DNA of 64,000 bases, from NCBI GenBank assembly GCA_958450325.1, contig OY288246.1:41035619-41099618 (forward strand), written 5' to 3'. The translations under genes and the position numbers were made by a program. The stretch comes from Agrostemma githago. Lineage: Eukaryota > Streptophyta > Magnoliopsida > Caryophyllales > Caryophyllaceae. Every line of letters begins with the position of its first letter. Position 1 is the stretch's first letter. Under the pieces are notes generated by a model that saw nothing but the letters and a program-made list of their open reading frames with translations, ran no database searches and was not told the DNA's origin. Shown here in pieces: positions 33,401 through 43,650 of the stretch.

Positions 33401-33824
33401 GCTTCTCAAGGGATGCAGCGAAGAGATTCTTGAACATGGATGAATCCACTCCCTTGATGGCCATGAATTCCTTGAAGGCCCGTACATGTAGTAACGGGTC
33501 TTCAGTTCCCTCGAACATGGGCAAACCTGTGAGGTTCAGGTTTGCGGGCAGTTTGTCACTCACCGTGGAGTACTCTCGGCTATTCTCCCGGTGGATATTG
33601 TTACTCCCAGTCAAATGGACTTGTTCTTCTAACCGGCGCACTGCGCTGACCAGTTCAGTTATGGGCCCAGTAGTCTCGACATTAGGAGTCCCTTGCTCCA
33701 CCGTAGCTAGGCGAGCAACAATGGCCACTTGGCCAGCCCTCATTTCGGTCAGTTGGGCTTCGATATCGGTCTGCTTCGCGACCATGGCGTCCAAAGCGGT
33801 TTGTAGGCTGTTCAAAGTAGCCAT
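27405..33824 (-). CDS. Element A gag-pol polyprotein (2139 aa)
   Basis: One uninterrupted frame. Gag occupies about residues 1-480, with an N-terminal coiled coil, a retrotransposon gag domain (PMFEGTEDPLLHVRAFKEF), and a CCHC-like knuckle (CQYHRGNGHDTEKC). Protease is near 590 (LVDDGSVVNVLPL; the D-x-G-S form seen in Tat elements). Reverse transcriptase follows with YVDD at 1272-1275, then a degenerate Ty3-type RNase H and a second RNase H with catalytic Asp near 1567 (LYFDGAS). Integrase has an HHCC finger (about 1795-1830) and a DDE core (ISDHGNHF near 1917, NGAVEAANK near 1955). A Ser-Glu repeat lies before RT. No stop or frameshift is visible, so the protein may be functional. Gag-pol in a single frame implies processing by the internal protease. 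Confidence 0.95.
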   Translation of the reverse strand: MATLNSLQTALDAMVAKQTDIEAQLTEMRAGQVAIVARLATVEQGTPNVETTGPITELVSAVRRLEEQVHLTGSNNIHRENSREYSTVSDKLPANLNLTGLPMFEGTEDPLLHVRAFKEFMAIKGVDSSMFKNLFAASLEKHPRAWYYRLDPKKYPTWDDVATEFARNYADNTEIQTTMRSLEVMAQELKEGFTKYLQRWRAESVKLVDKPNEKTLVEAFVKNLLPSYRVHLRYAVIPNFTTLTEMGMRIEDDLRLESLTKAASKGYQGASSSTTKPQAATRSIFDAVNLLNAPSKKNTPPRVFTDIGTTYTYALQRLSSKGLIQPIGPTPEVPVERRSKNYNAQAYCQYHRGNGHDTEKCWKLKHLIQDLIESGKIPLPGDKPSNKENPFSSHAIFVGEVIDCSHLISPYIPQVNGIWFDDEDDIYLAKGETIPITPEQIREVKTRVLASNNLGRPYLATSTRDTPIPTNVTDPLGMEVAPEEPTAETAVVKQLKRTRVDLTIWQLLVSSQEHREALTKALDQVKIDSLATPAEMVATVLPHLKGKAKIGGPMITFSEADLLPFGTSHNLALYITVICRGKYLPMTLVDDGSVVNVLPLRTAKALGITEADYIPTAQTIQAFDGSPKLVAGAIKLTIITGPVEKELEFQVIDVTSSFNLLLGRPWIHAVKAVSSTLHRKIKMPLLDGIITLEATPMTVASCNATDRTDLCGFDFVGMIEEEYLFRPYFTTSIDTMLQNLGYLPGATSRPDLPAGKIIEVLKDEDSHFGLGYALTPDNVVRAGIEKACNIMKGIYLSPYSPRLSDYFVTPVFGAVQVGLYQPNATHLGTHLARDCNYIPDEVFALIQSDGADDAEPALGLLFGEDTVAPTPKEDLVNLILRSNSFDPTKLISDVGSETGKRAWRKTVKWTDSQGRIYKLVAGEGDMPESESESESESESESEVESREVGARVTPVTPPPPSIIPAASTSGSVPSALPVPPLTNDQMAALFELFSKFSINNNNRSAYDLSLLNPAFKNDLCYDIEKSDEQVPLPPHLIEQLEQRESRNPVIEETESINVGTTLEPQILKIGLSLDPEEKQQFINLLQEFKDVFAWSYKDMPGIDREIAEHHIPIKDGCKPVKQKLRRMRPEWSLKVKEEVDKQFKAGFIQVFEYPDWVANIVPVPKKDGKVRVCVDFRDLNKASPKDDFPLPHIDILVDNTADHALLSFMDWYAGYNQIKMAEEDMSKTTFTTPWGTYCYTVMLFGLINAGATYQRTATTLLHDMMHKEVEVYVDDMIVKSKERDGHITALRKFFTRLRKYNMRLNPQKSSFEVTSGKLLGHIVSQRGIEVDPAKIKAITEMQAPQTEKEIRGFLGKVQYISRFISKLTMVCEPIFKKLKIGERVLWDDKCQAAFDKIKEILSAPPVLMPPQPGLPLSLYLTTTETAMGAMLAQTVDSEERAIYYISKKFLEYECKYTMLENTCLALVWATKKLRHYMLSYEVHVLSRMDPIKYLFEKPILNGRISRWTLMLAEFDLKFVPLKAIKGRIVAEFLADSPVTEEGHTDTWSFPDEDIFYTDAETWDLYFDGASNFRGFGVGILLISPRGEHTPVSIKLDFDVTNNAAEYEACIYGLQAAANLGITNLRVHGDSSLVINQALQKWKTRNPNLVAYQARVRDLEKQFQKVEYIYLPREENQFADALSKLASLLNIPDHVTSMPICVERRSEPAYVYDIEDIEITDPEPWYQAVLTYLTNGEYPPGTESRAKKALRRLATQFIRTDDGQLYKKTAQGALLLCVDKYKAEKVMAEVHDGENGPHMNAHMLVRKIMRLGYYWNTMEADCQLYVKHCHNCQIFGNVQHMPPSLLYTMTSPWPFSTWGIDIIGKVNPSGTGGHCFILVAIDYFTKWVEAESYRILNAKHVAKFIQNKIICRYGIPHEFISDHGNHFQAETAALLAKYKIQRHTSSPYRPQTNGAVEAANKTIITILKKMADNYRDWPDKIPFALWGYRTSIRTATGATPYYLTYGMEAVQPVELEVPSLRILLESQVPEADWVRARYDSLVLLDERRSRALNNIQIYQKRIQRAFNKRVRPRNIKEGDLVLKSVRALLPVDPRGKFKPNWAGPYLVKKILSGGAVMLTDLDGNEFVNPTNLDQLKRYYP
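30948..31050 (-). repeat. Low-complexity linker in gag-pol: G10 run and Ser-Glu microsatellite
   Basis: A run of about ten G (30949-30958, coding Pro on the - strand) and GACTCAGACTC repeats (31000-31048, coding alternating Ser-Glu) lie between protease and RT. Both are slippage-prone but still in frame here. Confidence 0.85.
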
Positions 33825-34987
33825 CCTTCGAGCGTGTCTGGTTGCCGGTGGCCTGTCTGTAAGAACACCGCGTAATCAGAAACTGAACCCAGGTCTGTGG
33901 AAAAGGAAAGGAAAAGTATATCCCGAGCGACACTAGGAAAGAAGACTAAAGACTCGAGAAGGACATCTAGACGGATGACTCGATGGGTGGTATAACTTCC
34001 TTAGGATTTTGGCTTTGTGGGCCTAATCCCGTTCGAAGGAAGGTCCACGTGAGACTTTTCCCCAGACTTTTGACTCGAGTGTATGGACGGACTTTCCTTT
34101 GTAGGGGTATGCCCTACGCGGGTCGGTCGTGCCTTGACTGATAAGGCGGACTCGGGAAAGGGGGGAAACTCGCGATATAGGATCAGCGGAGTTTTGACGC
34201 TATAGACCTTCGACACACTATGCAAAGACCTGACACACGGCTAGACGGTAGGTCCTATAATAAGGAAGGTTTACTAGGATAGTTGGATGTTTGAAAATTG
34301 AATATTGAATGAGTGGATGAATTTCCGAGAGTTTGGAAATTAAAAACGGAATTCCGAAAACCAGGATTAGAATTTTGAAAAATTCAGAAAATCGAGATGG
34401 TGTTGGGAATTCATGAATTAAAATGGGCAGCATGCCGACTAGAGAAAAAGGATATTTTGAGTCAAATCAGTTGATCCTAAATTTCGGCGGCATTCCGAGT
34501 TTTGAAAATTGGATATTTTGAAAAGACGGGTCCCGAAACGGACAGCATTTCGGGTTTTTCAAAATTTGGGTATTTTGGAAAGATGCATTTTTTGAAATGA
34601 CGGTTTTTGAAAATGACACGGAAACCAAGTAGCACATAGTCAAACGAGTATTATAACGACGCTTATGTATGCTTTACACTAAGTCTCGGTCGGTCACAAT
34701 AGGGTCTACACCAACAACGATCGCATTCTCACGAAACGGGACAGACTTCCTAGCCGATTTGGAACTAGGACCTGCCGTAAAACCCCGGTGAGTTCCGCTA
34801 TCGAAGTCTTTAGCGCACCCATGTAGGAATGCACCGTGGTATAGTGGGACGTCGGTCACAAGTAACCGGCCCGGGCAAAATTTGGGTTATGCATGAACCA
34901 TTAAACTAATGCGCACACACTAATATTCGAACGATTTCTCTTCGAGTCTCACCCTAGGAACCCCGATGCCATGTAGTACATCAGGTG
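33825..34987 (-). other. Element A 5' leader between PBS and gag
   Basis: About 1.16 kb without a convincing ORF. It aligns in part with the leader of element C (60207-61265), for example around the TCCACGTGAGA block, confirming kinship. Several short TTTTGAAAA-rich direct repeats occur at 34360-34620. Confidence 0.7.
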
Positions 34988-35005
34988 TCCCCAGCGGAGT
35001 CGCCA
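34988..35005 (-). promoter_or_regulatory. Element A primer binding site
   Basis: In element orientation TGGCGACTCCGCTGGGGA, three bases from the 5' LTR end. The identical PBS occurs in element C at 60189-60206. Which tRNA primes it I cannot state with confidence. Confidence 0.75.
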
Positions 35006-35008
35006 AAT

Positions 35009-37671
35009 TGTGGACATGACGTAGGTCCACCCCGACGCGGCCACGCGCGGGTTTGGGTAGGCGAATGAATCTCGTGGTGAGATTGTTCTCGGGTTCGAAA
35101 TTTAAGTCAAAATGGAGTCGCCACCGAATTTTGTGGTTATTCGGAACCATACGAGCCCACTCTATGTCGTCATGGGCTTTACACAAAGTAAGCCCACTTC
35201 GATTTCAGAGTTCATTGGGCTCGTCCCTTTGCATTGCAATATCGATACCGTATAAACCGGCTTTCGTATATAGAATGACTCTCGTGCGCCAAGGGTTTCG
35301 GACATCCGGAAACCGAAGGTTCTGAGTAAGGGGTGAGGGTACGTGTTGGGAAGCCCACTAAGGACACCCAACCCCGCCCGCATATGGCGGCCTCTACTAA
35401 GACATCGTTCGTGTTCGTGTGAGCGCGCTAGTAAAACGATTAAATGATATGCAAACAGCGTTTTCGGGCTAGCATATGAATAGTATGTGAACTACGTCAT
35501 TTAATGCATCATATTCTTGGTCAAAATGGTTTAGCATGCGAGGTTCGTTTATAAAGCGTAAAAGCAAGTAAATAAACAAAGCTCGAAAATAAATTAGAAA
35601 AGTAACGTACAAGTTACACGGGCGGAAATACAACCCGGAATTCACAATACAACATTACGTAAAAGTAATAAAAAAATACGATGCAATAATAGGGACAGAC
35701 CCGTATGTAAGCTAGATCGCGAAATGTGTAGATGGACTAACCCCGATTAAATACACATTATATCGTGTACTAAACGAAGGACGGAAATACGAGACTGTGG
35801 CATATTGCTAGCCCGATCTCATATCCCGTAGTCTTGTCCCGACTTATCACGTCAACAGGTGGTCAAAGTCGTTCTACGTGTCGTGTTGTGCATGGTTTTG
35901 AAAATGGAATAGTCACGTGATTGTCTTTACACGTGATGACTAATGTCGATAAAAGGACGAGGCTTGAAAGGTGTGTCAAGGCCCTCGGTTTTCTGGGTTA
36001 CAGGACCCACTCGGTCGAGTCATGGTCTGACTCGGTCAAGTGCGTCCTCAAAAAAAGTTTCTGCCCAGTGTTATGGACGCTACTCGATCGAGTGGCCTAC
36101 GCACTCGGTCGAGTAGCCCCTCGAAAAGGGTTCTGTCCAGTGTTATGGACGCTACTCGATCGAGTGGCCTACGCACTCGGTCGAGTAGCCCCTCGAAAAG
36201 GGTTATGTCCAGAGTTATGGACGCTACTCGATCGAGTGGCCTACGCACTCGGTCGAGTAGCCCCTGTACGAGTGTCAACTCGCCTCGTTTTTGAGGTTGA
36301 AAACGACGGTCGGTCGAGTTAAATACGAATATCGCATGATTTGAATTTAACTCGACCTCCGGTACTATAATCGTGTGCAAGTGCGATTATAATACCGTTG
36401 TCGGGACTTTATGAAAACGTTTGTGTTAGAAAAATTGAATTAGTAACGGAATGCTTCCCTCTACGTCACGACATCGAAACTAACCCTTTCGGGTTATGTG
36501 ATGTCGGTTTTCGTGTCAACGGGTTCCGTACTAATTAAAATGGGATCGAATATGTTCAATTACGATTAGTCGCGATCACGTCACGCCTTTGAGCACATTG
36601 GGGCGGGGCTCCTCGAAAGGGCTCCACCTCCGTCGTTGCTCGTAAAAGGATTAGACGGATTTTAGGCGACAATTATAGTCAAACATATCCGAAACCGAAA
36701 TTTGATACTAATTATATACATACGCGGTATAGTAATGTTAGTAACGAAAATGTAAAATGTTAGTATGTCAGAGTTAGTGTTAGGATTGCAATACTAGTAT
36801 AAGTATAATATTAACGATACGAAAAAAAAATGTAAATAAAAGCAATAAAGATCGAAATGGGGTTTAGGACACCCTCAACATACATGCTTAGTAAGGTCCT
36901 CGGAAATGGGCTCGCGAATAGTGACGGGACTATGGAGTATCGAGGATGTATGTAAGTTATGGTGTGTGTGTGTGTGTGTGTTGTCGGTTTATCGAGTGAC
37001 AAGGGACTCGGTTTTTGTGTATGTTGGCTTAGGGTTGTAGGGTAGAAGAGTGTGACTGAAATGTGAGGTAAATGTAGGGTAAAAAATGGATTGGAAAAAA
37101 CCTTTTTTTTTTAATGAATGAAGGTCATGGGGTATTTATAGAGTTTTACCCCACGACCTAGGGTCACTCGATCGAGTGGCCCTAGTGCACTCGGTCGAGT
37201 GCCCTAGAAAATGGGCCTGATCCGGTTTTTGACGCTCCACTCGACCGAGTGGGTCAATCCACTCGACCGAGTGGATCATGTGATCCGAGATAAAAGAGGA
37301 AAGGTTGACTTGGTTTGATTGTGTGATCTTTTTTTGAAAATGTGGTTGGGCGCCATCTTCTAGAAGATGTACTTGGGCTGATTTTGTGACGGGTTCGTCT
37401 TTGACCGGGTTTTGACCCGGTCGCCAAAAGACGGGATTTATTTTTTGGTGTCGGTTTTGGCCCGAATTAGTCTTATTTTGCTCGGAACGACCCACTGGGC
37501 CTGAATTTGATGTCTGTTTTGTGAGATTATTACTCCGCTAAAAGTCCATGTCAGATATTATTGATTTCGGGTCCAAATCCGAGTATACTAAGTCACGTTT
37601 GCGTCCGATCATCATCGGGTGTTTGTCGGGAACTGCTATAGACACTAGCAGGCAAAATGCGGGTGTCTACG
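35009..37671 (-). repeat. Element A 5' LTR (2663 bp)
   Basis: Copy of 21201-23788 with one additional 72-bp unit (GTTATGGACG at 36070, 36142 and 36214) and a longer (GT)n run near 36960-36981. The last base before the target duplication is G where A is expected. About 20 single-base differences by eye. Confidence 0.95.
37130..37146 (-). promoter_or_regulatory. TATA box of the element A 5' LTR
   Basis: On the - strand CTCTATAAATACCCC, a good TATA box about 530 bp inside the LTR in element orientation. In the 3' LTR the same site reads CTCCATAAATACC. It is flanked by GATC palindromes on its upstream side (37165-37275). Confidence 0.6.
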
Positions 37672-37676
37672 CAAGG

Positions 37677-37747
37677 ACATTACCGACATCTTCCTTCGCC
37701 ACCGCCTCATTTTCCACAACTCCAACAATTTGACCCTTGGACGACAT
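37677..37747 (-). pseudogene. 5' part of a short ORF interrupted by retrotransposon A
   Basis: Starts ATG at 37747 (MSSKGQIVGVVENEAVAKED) and runs into the target duplication. It continues in frame at 21200. An acidic/hydrophobic start is followed by a basic end. Unknown function; see the 21140-21200 entry. Confidence 0.3.
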
Positions 37748-38984
37748 CTCGGCTAACACATATGCAATGAAGAACAAAAAAACACAATATCACATAAACA
37801 TCATGAAAAAAACGCATAAAATGCATGTAGTCCGCACAAGATTATAAACATCTTAATAATATAAGATGTACGACATTAACTAAATCCATCTTAACAATGC
37901 ATCATAAAACGCATGTATTAACTATAAACATCTTAATAAATGGACTTGTACACTTTAATTATAAAGAATGCACAAAACGAAATTGTTTTAACCCTAAATC
38001 TGTGTTTTATGTTTAACTCTAAACCATATAATTTCACAATATTGAAACTTATGAATATTATTTTACAATCCAATTGTAAATTATGAATATGAATATACAT
38101 ATTATACAATTCGTTTTAACTTATGAATATACATATTATTATACATACATATTTATACAATCTATTTCAATCCGATTTGATTATCATGCAATCTATTTAA
38201 TATACAGAAGCAAACCATACAAAAAATTCTCTTTACAAACCATACAAAAAGTTCTAAAAATATGGAATATTTAGCAACTTCACAGAACATGAACTCCACA
38301 AAAAAAAATTGACAGACAGATGTTCAACAAGACAAACAATACAATATTGAGATAAAATAGTTTTGATGAAATAATCAATCCCCCAAATTATTATATAAAC
38401 CTAATAATCCCTAATTCATTTTTAATATAATTCATGCAATAATTAGCTATACAAACCATTTGTTTTTAATATAATCGACCTAAAATCATCCGTTTTAACA
38501 CTAATTATTATAATTCCCCAAATTATTATATAAACCTAATAATCAATCCAAAATCATCCGTTTTAACACTAATTATTATAATCCCAATTTACAGTACGGT
38601 AGAGATTATTATGCAATCATTATTCAAAATAAAAAATTTACCTGCACGAAGAAGGGATTTTGGAGATTGATGATGAAGAGATAAATTTGGAATAGTTGAA
38701 TTTTTTTGGTTCTTCAATAGAGGGAAGAAGATGGTGGATGAATGATAGAGAATGAAGAAAGAGAATAGTGATGGGAAAGATGAGAATAATGAGGAGTGAG
38801 AATGAAATGTATTGAAATGAATAGGGTGGAAAAAAAAAGAGGTTACTTGGAATACGTAAACCTCATTAATCTCTATTTGAATAATAATTAAACATCATCA
38901 AATCTAAATCATCCATTTCATTTTGATCTAAAGGATGAGAATGAGACTTACGGACTTATATATTGAAATGTGACTTATATGATC
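37748..38984. other. Right half of the split (TA)n-bordered element, no gene
   Basis: AT-rich. CCCCAAATTATTATATAAAC occurs at about 38392 and 38516, and a neighbouring CATCCGTTTTAACAC block is also repeated, so a stretch of roughly 120 bp is partly duplicated. No ORF of interest. Confidence 0.5.
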
Positions 38985-39353
<369 letters not shown>

Positions 39354-39438
<85 letters not shown>

Positions 39439-39968
39439 GCCCGAGCGCTGCACGGGTTAGTTGACTTAATTACATTGATGATGTACATTCGTTAAATAAG
39501 AAACTTAATCAAACTATGTCATCCCCTTTCCACTAAGAGATTAACTCTCTAGCCAAATTTTCCCTCCAAAATCTTATCATTACAATTAAGGAAACACTAA
39601 TTAAAGGAACAAATAACAATTAATTTCATATAATTATGAAATTCAAATCAATAAACTATTTATGATAAATAAAAAAATTGGAAAACATAACCAAAAATAT
39701 TCACAAGTTTTTATACATATTTTTTTTGTATCAACTTTAATTAACAGAGCCAATTAATTATACTAAATATAAATTTCATTTTTAAAATTTCAACTTAAAA
39801 AATCTCATTTTGTTTTTCCTTCTCTTAAGTACGCTTATTAATAATATTAATAACATAATCTAAAATTCAACAAAAAAAATTAAATTTGATAAAGTTACTT
39901 CAATTTATATTTATTTATAATATTATGTATTCCTTACAAAACCATGCAATTGCATGGCTTTACACTAG
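39354..39968 (+). mobile_element. Probable non-autonomous Helitron
   Basis: The 3' end has the hallmark hairpin CCATGCAATTGCATGG (39942-39957) followed by CTAG (39965-39968) and a T. The 5' part has ATTAAAGCCCGAGCGCTGCA followed by CGGG, much like plant Helitron 5' ends, preceded by TCTATATA and a long TA run. The precise 5' base is unclear because the TA run (about 39356-39434) may be host microsatellite. No coding capacity. Confidence 0.65.
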
Positions 39969-39984
39969 TTTTAATAAATAAGAT

Positions 39985-40975
39985 GATCACATGGTATTAG
40001 TAATCAAACTTAATTTCAGTTGAATTTATAGTATTAAGAGCTCATTTTAAAACTCAAAAGAACACATGATTGCTCTTATTTATAATGTAAAATGTAAAAT
40101 TTCATCACCTTATTATAATTTTTTGATGTGGGAATAATTTTACGTTTGTAGTCATATTAAGTGATTTTTTAAGACTAAAAAGTCTTTTGATTGATATCTA
40201 AGAACGAATGAATTTTTTGATTGAAATCTAAGAACGAAAGATGAGTGTTATTCATAATATGAGATTCTATTGCCTCATCAAAAAAAATTGATGTGGATAA
40301 TTAACTCAAGGTTTGTAGTCTTAAGATCTTCTTTTAAGACCCAAAAAAACGCACGATTATTCTTATTTGTAATATAGAATCATCACCTTATTTTAATTTT
40401 TTCGATGTGGGATAATTTTAGGTTTATAGTCTTTTTAAAAGTTTTTTAAGACTCAAAAGATTGTTGGTTGATATTTAAAACCGATAGATTACTCATTTAT
40501 GATAGAGAATTTCATCACCCCATCATAATTTTTCGATGCGGTATAACTTCTTTAATTAAGTTTATAGTTTTAAGAGCTATTTTTAAGACTTAAAAGAGTT
40601 TGTTGTTATATCTAGTTAAAGGGCAGAAGATTACTGTGTAAATCGAATTTGATCATATTAGTATATATTTTGGATGATTGATTACTCTTACTTATATAAT
40701 AAAAAAATTACTTTATTATAATTTTTCGATGTGGGATAATTTTACTTAAGTTTAGATATAGTCTAATTAAGAACTTTTATTTATAGACGAATGCTTACAC
40801 TTATTTATAATATATAGAATTTCATCAACTCATCTTAATTTTTTGATGCGGGATAATTATACTTTAACTATATAGTGTTAGTCTTAGGAACTTTTTTTTC
40901 CTCAAAAGAATGTTGATTAATATCTAAGGACGAAAGATTACATAGAATTCTATCACTCCATTATAATTTAGTTTT
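39985..40975. repeat. Degenerate tandem repeat of about 110-195 bp, about seven copies
   Basis: The block GAATTTCATCACC...ATAATTTTTTGATGTGGGATAA recurs near 40105, 40260, 40375, 40503, 40700, 40812 and 40944, each followed by a TTTATAGTC and AAGACTCAAAAGA segment. Copies are heavily diverged. No ORF. Confidence 0.75.
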
Positions 40976-41165
40976 TTTCGAGATTTTCTACGTGGTACCC
41001 CTGAACCTTTTTACTTTTCTACCTTGTACCCCTACACTTTTTACATGTACACATGGTACTCTTGTACTTTACTAAAAGTTTTTTTGGTACCCGTAAACTT
41101 TATTATTATCTTTATTGGTACCTCTGAACTTTTTATCCGGAGAAGGTACACTTATAAATAAAGAC
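40976..41165. repeat. GGTACCCCTGAACTTTTT short repeats
   Basis: Five degenerate units of GTGGTACCCCTGAACCTTTT at 30-40 bp spacing. A related block on the same strand lies at 44845-44935. Probably a fragment of a dispersed repeat family. Confidence 0.6.
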
Positions 41166-43370
41166 ACCGGTGGACGTAGGCTTTTCAATTGGGCCGAACC
41201 ACGTTAAAATTGCTCGTGTTATTTACTTTACATTTTTATTGTGGTTTGCTATTTTTTATACTTATACTCTTTAGTAGTAAGTATAGTAACAAACACTTTT
41301 GTACTTCTTTTTATTTAGCCACTCAACTAACGTAATATTACACTATATCTTTCCTAATAAGATTTTGGTGTAATATAAAGTTTAAAATTTTAAAAGTACC
41401 AAAATACTCTATTCACCCCCCCTCTAGAGTATTTCCTAGTATCGCTAGACTCTACAGTATACAATACAAATAACAACATGTGTTCTTTTGTGTGTGGTTT
41501 GGTTTTTAAATTGATTAGATTAGATTAGTAGATAGCATTAATTGAAAGAAATAATTATGTCTCCACTATTACCATGCAAAATCTAGAAATGAAGGGTTGT
41601 AGTACATCAAGAGTTTTATTTTGACTTATCATTTACAAAGAATTCAACTTGTTGTCACTATATAACTTCTACACTTCCACTACATTGATAACAATATAAT
41701 TAGATAAAGTTCCAAAGGAATTCAAAACCAACTTCACTCTAAAACTACCTCAAAATTGTGGAGGTTTTTTCCTAAACCAAAAAAATGTATACTCAGTTGA
41801 TGTATCCGCCAAAATGCATTCTCGATGACATGTCATTAGATATGAAAGAGGGTACAGTATTTGCAAGAATTTGCATACTTTGAAGTTGAGGTAAAATTGT
41901 TTGGGATACAATGTTGTGAGAATAGACTCATGTATAACGCCGACGGACCATTTTAGGAGAGCGGTTGTGTTGGAGTTCCATGCATATTGGGTAAACTACT
42001 TCAACGCGATAGGGTATCACCCTCACGTAAAGTTCCTCTTTGTAATTAAGATATTTTATACGTCATTTCATTTTCTAATGTTTACAACCTTTTGACCAAG
42101 TACTCAAAAACATTGGAACCCCATTTTGGTTTATAGATGACAGACCTCTTAAATTAATTTGACGGAACTGTATGTAATTGGTGGTTCGTGGGAATAAAAT
42201 AAACATGGTTATGGTGAATTACTCCGTATTAATTTTTTGAAGAATGGTTATTGTGAAACACTCCGTATTAGACATGGACAAAATGAATAGTTTAATAGTT
42301 TAATACTCATGATAAATCATGGGTTAAGTACATCTCTTATTAAAATAACTTCGTTTAAGAGAACTTAGATGTAATCGACGATTCGAAGCTAATTATTTAT
42401 GTTCGAAGTATGATTTATCTGACAAATAACTTGTAAAGGACAGTGAATAGTAGATAAAGTATATATTATCATTGGAGAAGAATAAATGGTACGGATTAAA
42501 AGATTTAGAAAATTTATACTTCGTATTAGGATGATGGACGACGAATCGATCACGGTCAACATTCATAAATACAGTACCAAATTGCAGTGGCATAGCCGTA
42601 TACTCGTATAGGGTATAGAGGAAGACCCGTTCAACCCGTTGGGTCAACGAAATTTGATTAGATTTAATAAAATACTTATATTTACATACTTTTTTGGATT
42701 TATAATTAAAAATTAATATATACTTTTAATATTTAAAATTAAAAATATAAATAAATATTATTCTCATCCAATCAAATGTTTATAGGACCCCACTTTTTTT
42801 CTCGCAAAAAATGGATCCCTGTAAACATTTGATTGGGTGGGAGGTACGGAGAAGTATTCAATTTAATAAGGAGTACCACTATTTTTTATCCTTTAATTTT
42901 GAATTAATGATTAAAATAATTTTAAAATTGATTTTTTTAAAAATTAAATACAAACACGTTAATTAACAAATATACTAATAAAATTATCAAAAGAAATAAA
43001 AATTTAATATATTTTTTTACTTAAAAAACAAAAAAAATTAAGCGTTTGAAACCATTTGACTCATAGTCTGAACTTAACTCGACCCCGGCATGAACCGTGT
43101 CCCGTATAACCCAACACGTATCAGTATTGTGACTAGTACATTTATATGTTAGTATTAAAAGTCAGAATGAACAAATAAAGAGATGATGGTTAATCGTAAA
43201 GGTGTAAATATATGAGAGAATGTTCAAGACAAACTGAAAAATAAACAAAAATGGAGTACTAAATCACTAAAAAAAAAGAGAAGAACAAAGGTAAATTAGA
43301 CAAAGGGAAAGCAGAATCCTACTCCCCAAAATAGTCAAGTAAAAATCAAATCAAATCAAATTTAGGGCTC
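41166..43370. other. AT-rich intergenic DNA, no gene recognised
   Basis: No coding frame with convincing composition. The only structure noted is a small foldback at 42765-42850. A stretch at 42590-42660 and 43040-43110 has CCCGTTCAACCCGTTGGG-like words typical of transposon ends, but no pair of termini could be established. Confidence 0.4.
42765..42850. repeat. Small foldback, about 30-bp arms
   Basis: CATCCAATCAAATGTTTATA and its inverted counterpart TGTAAACATTTGATTGGGTG flank a short A/T-rich loop. Likely a tiny MITE or hairpin remnant. Confidence 0.6.
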
Positions 43371-43650
43371 GTTTGGTTCACCATGGGAAGATGAAGTTGT
43401 CAGAAACTAAAATTCACATGAATTTCTATTTCATGAGAATTACAAAAATGTTGTTTGGTTAATATGAGAGAAATGAGTTCATGCGGGAAGTTACTTACCA
43501 AGCCCCTCTTGGTGTGTACAACTTCATGGAATTCCATGAAGTTGTACACACCAGGCGGGCTTGGTGAGTAACTTCCCCCATTATGGAGAAATTGAAATTC
43601 ATTGGAAGGTGCTAATTACCATGAAATGGGCAACCAAACAACTCCCTGAA
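43371..43650. mobile_element. Foldback MITE, about 280 bp
   Basis: Starts GGGCTCGTTTGGTTCACC and ends with the inverted CAACCAAACAACTCCC. The centre is a nearly perfect palindrome: arms from about 43482 to 43580, with an exact 22-bp core at 43521-43542. GGGCTCGTTTGG-type termini are typical of Harbinger/Tourist and some hAT MITEs. A clear target duplication could not be fixed. Confidence 0.75.

Larger units (their letters stand above)
21201..37671 (-). mobile_element. Element A: complete Tat/Ogre-clade Ty3/gypsy retrotransposon
   Basis: 16.5 kb including the nested Cassandra. LTRs are 21201-23788 and 35009-37671, flanked by the 5-bp duplication CAAGG (21196-21200 and 37672-37676). The element is transcribed on the - strand, so the right LTR is the 5' LTR. 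The PBS (34988-35005) and PPT (23789-23801) are in place. It has one gag-pol ORF and an antisense accessory gene between pol and the 3' LTR. That layout, the dual RNase H and the very long LTRs fit the Tat clade. About 20 substitutions by eye between the LTRs (under 1 percent) point to a recent insertion. The final LTR dinucleotide at 37670-37671 is CG instead of CA. Confidence 0.9.

Noticed and set aside
41398..41470. Copia-type retroelement fragment (CACCCCCCCTCTAGA word)
   Set aside because: Only a short word resembles known elements; no domain, LTR or primer site supports it.
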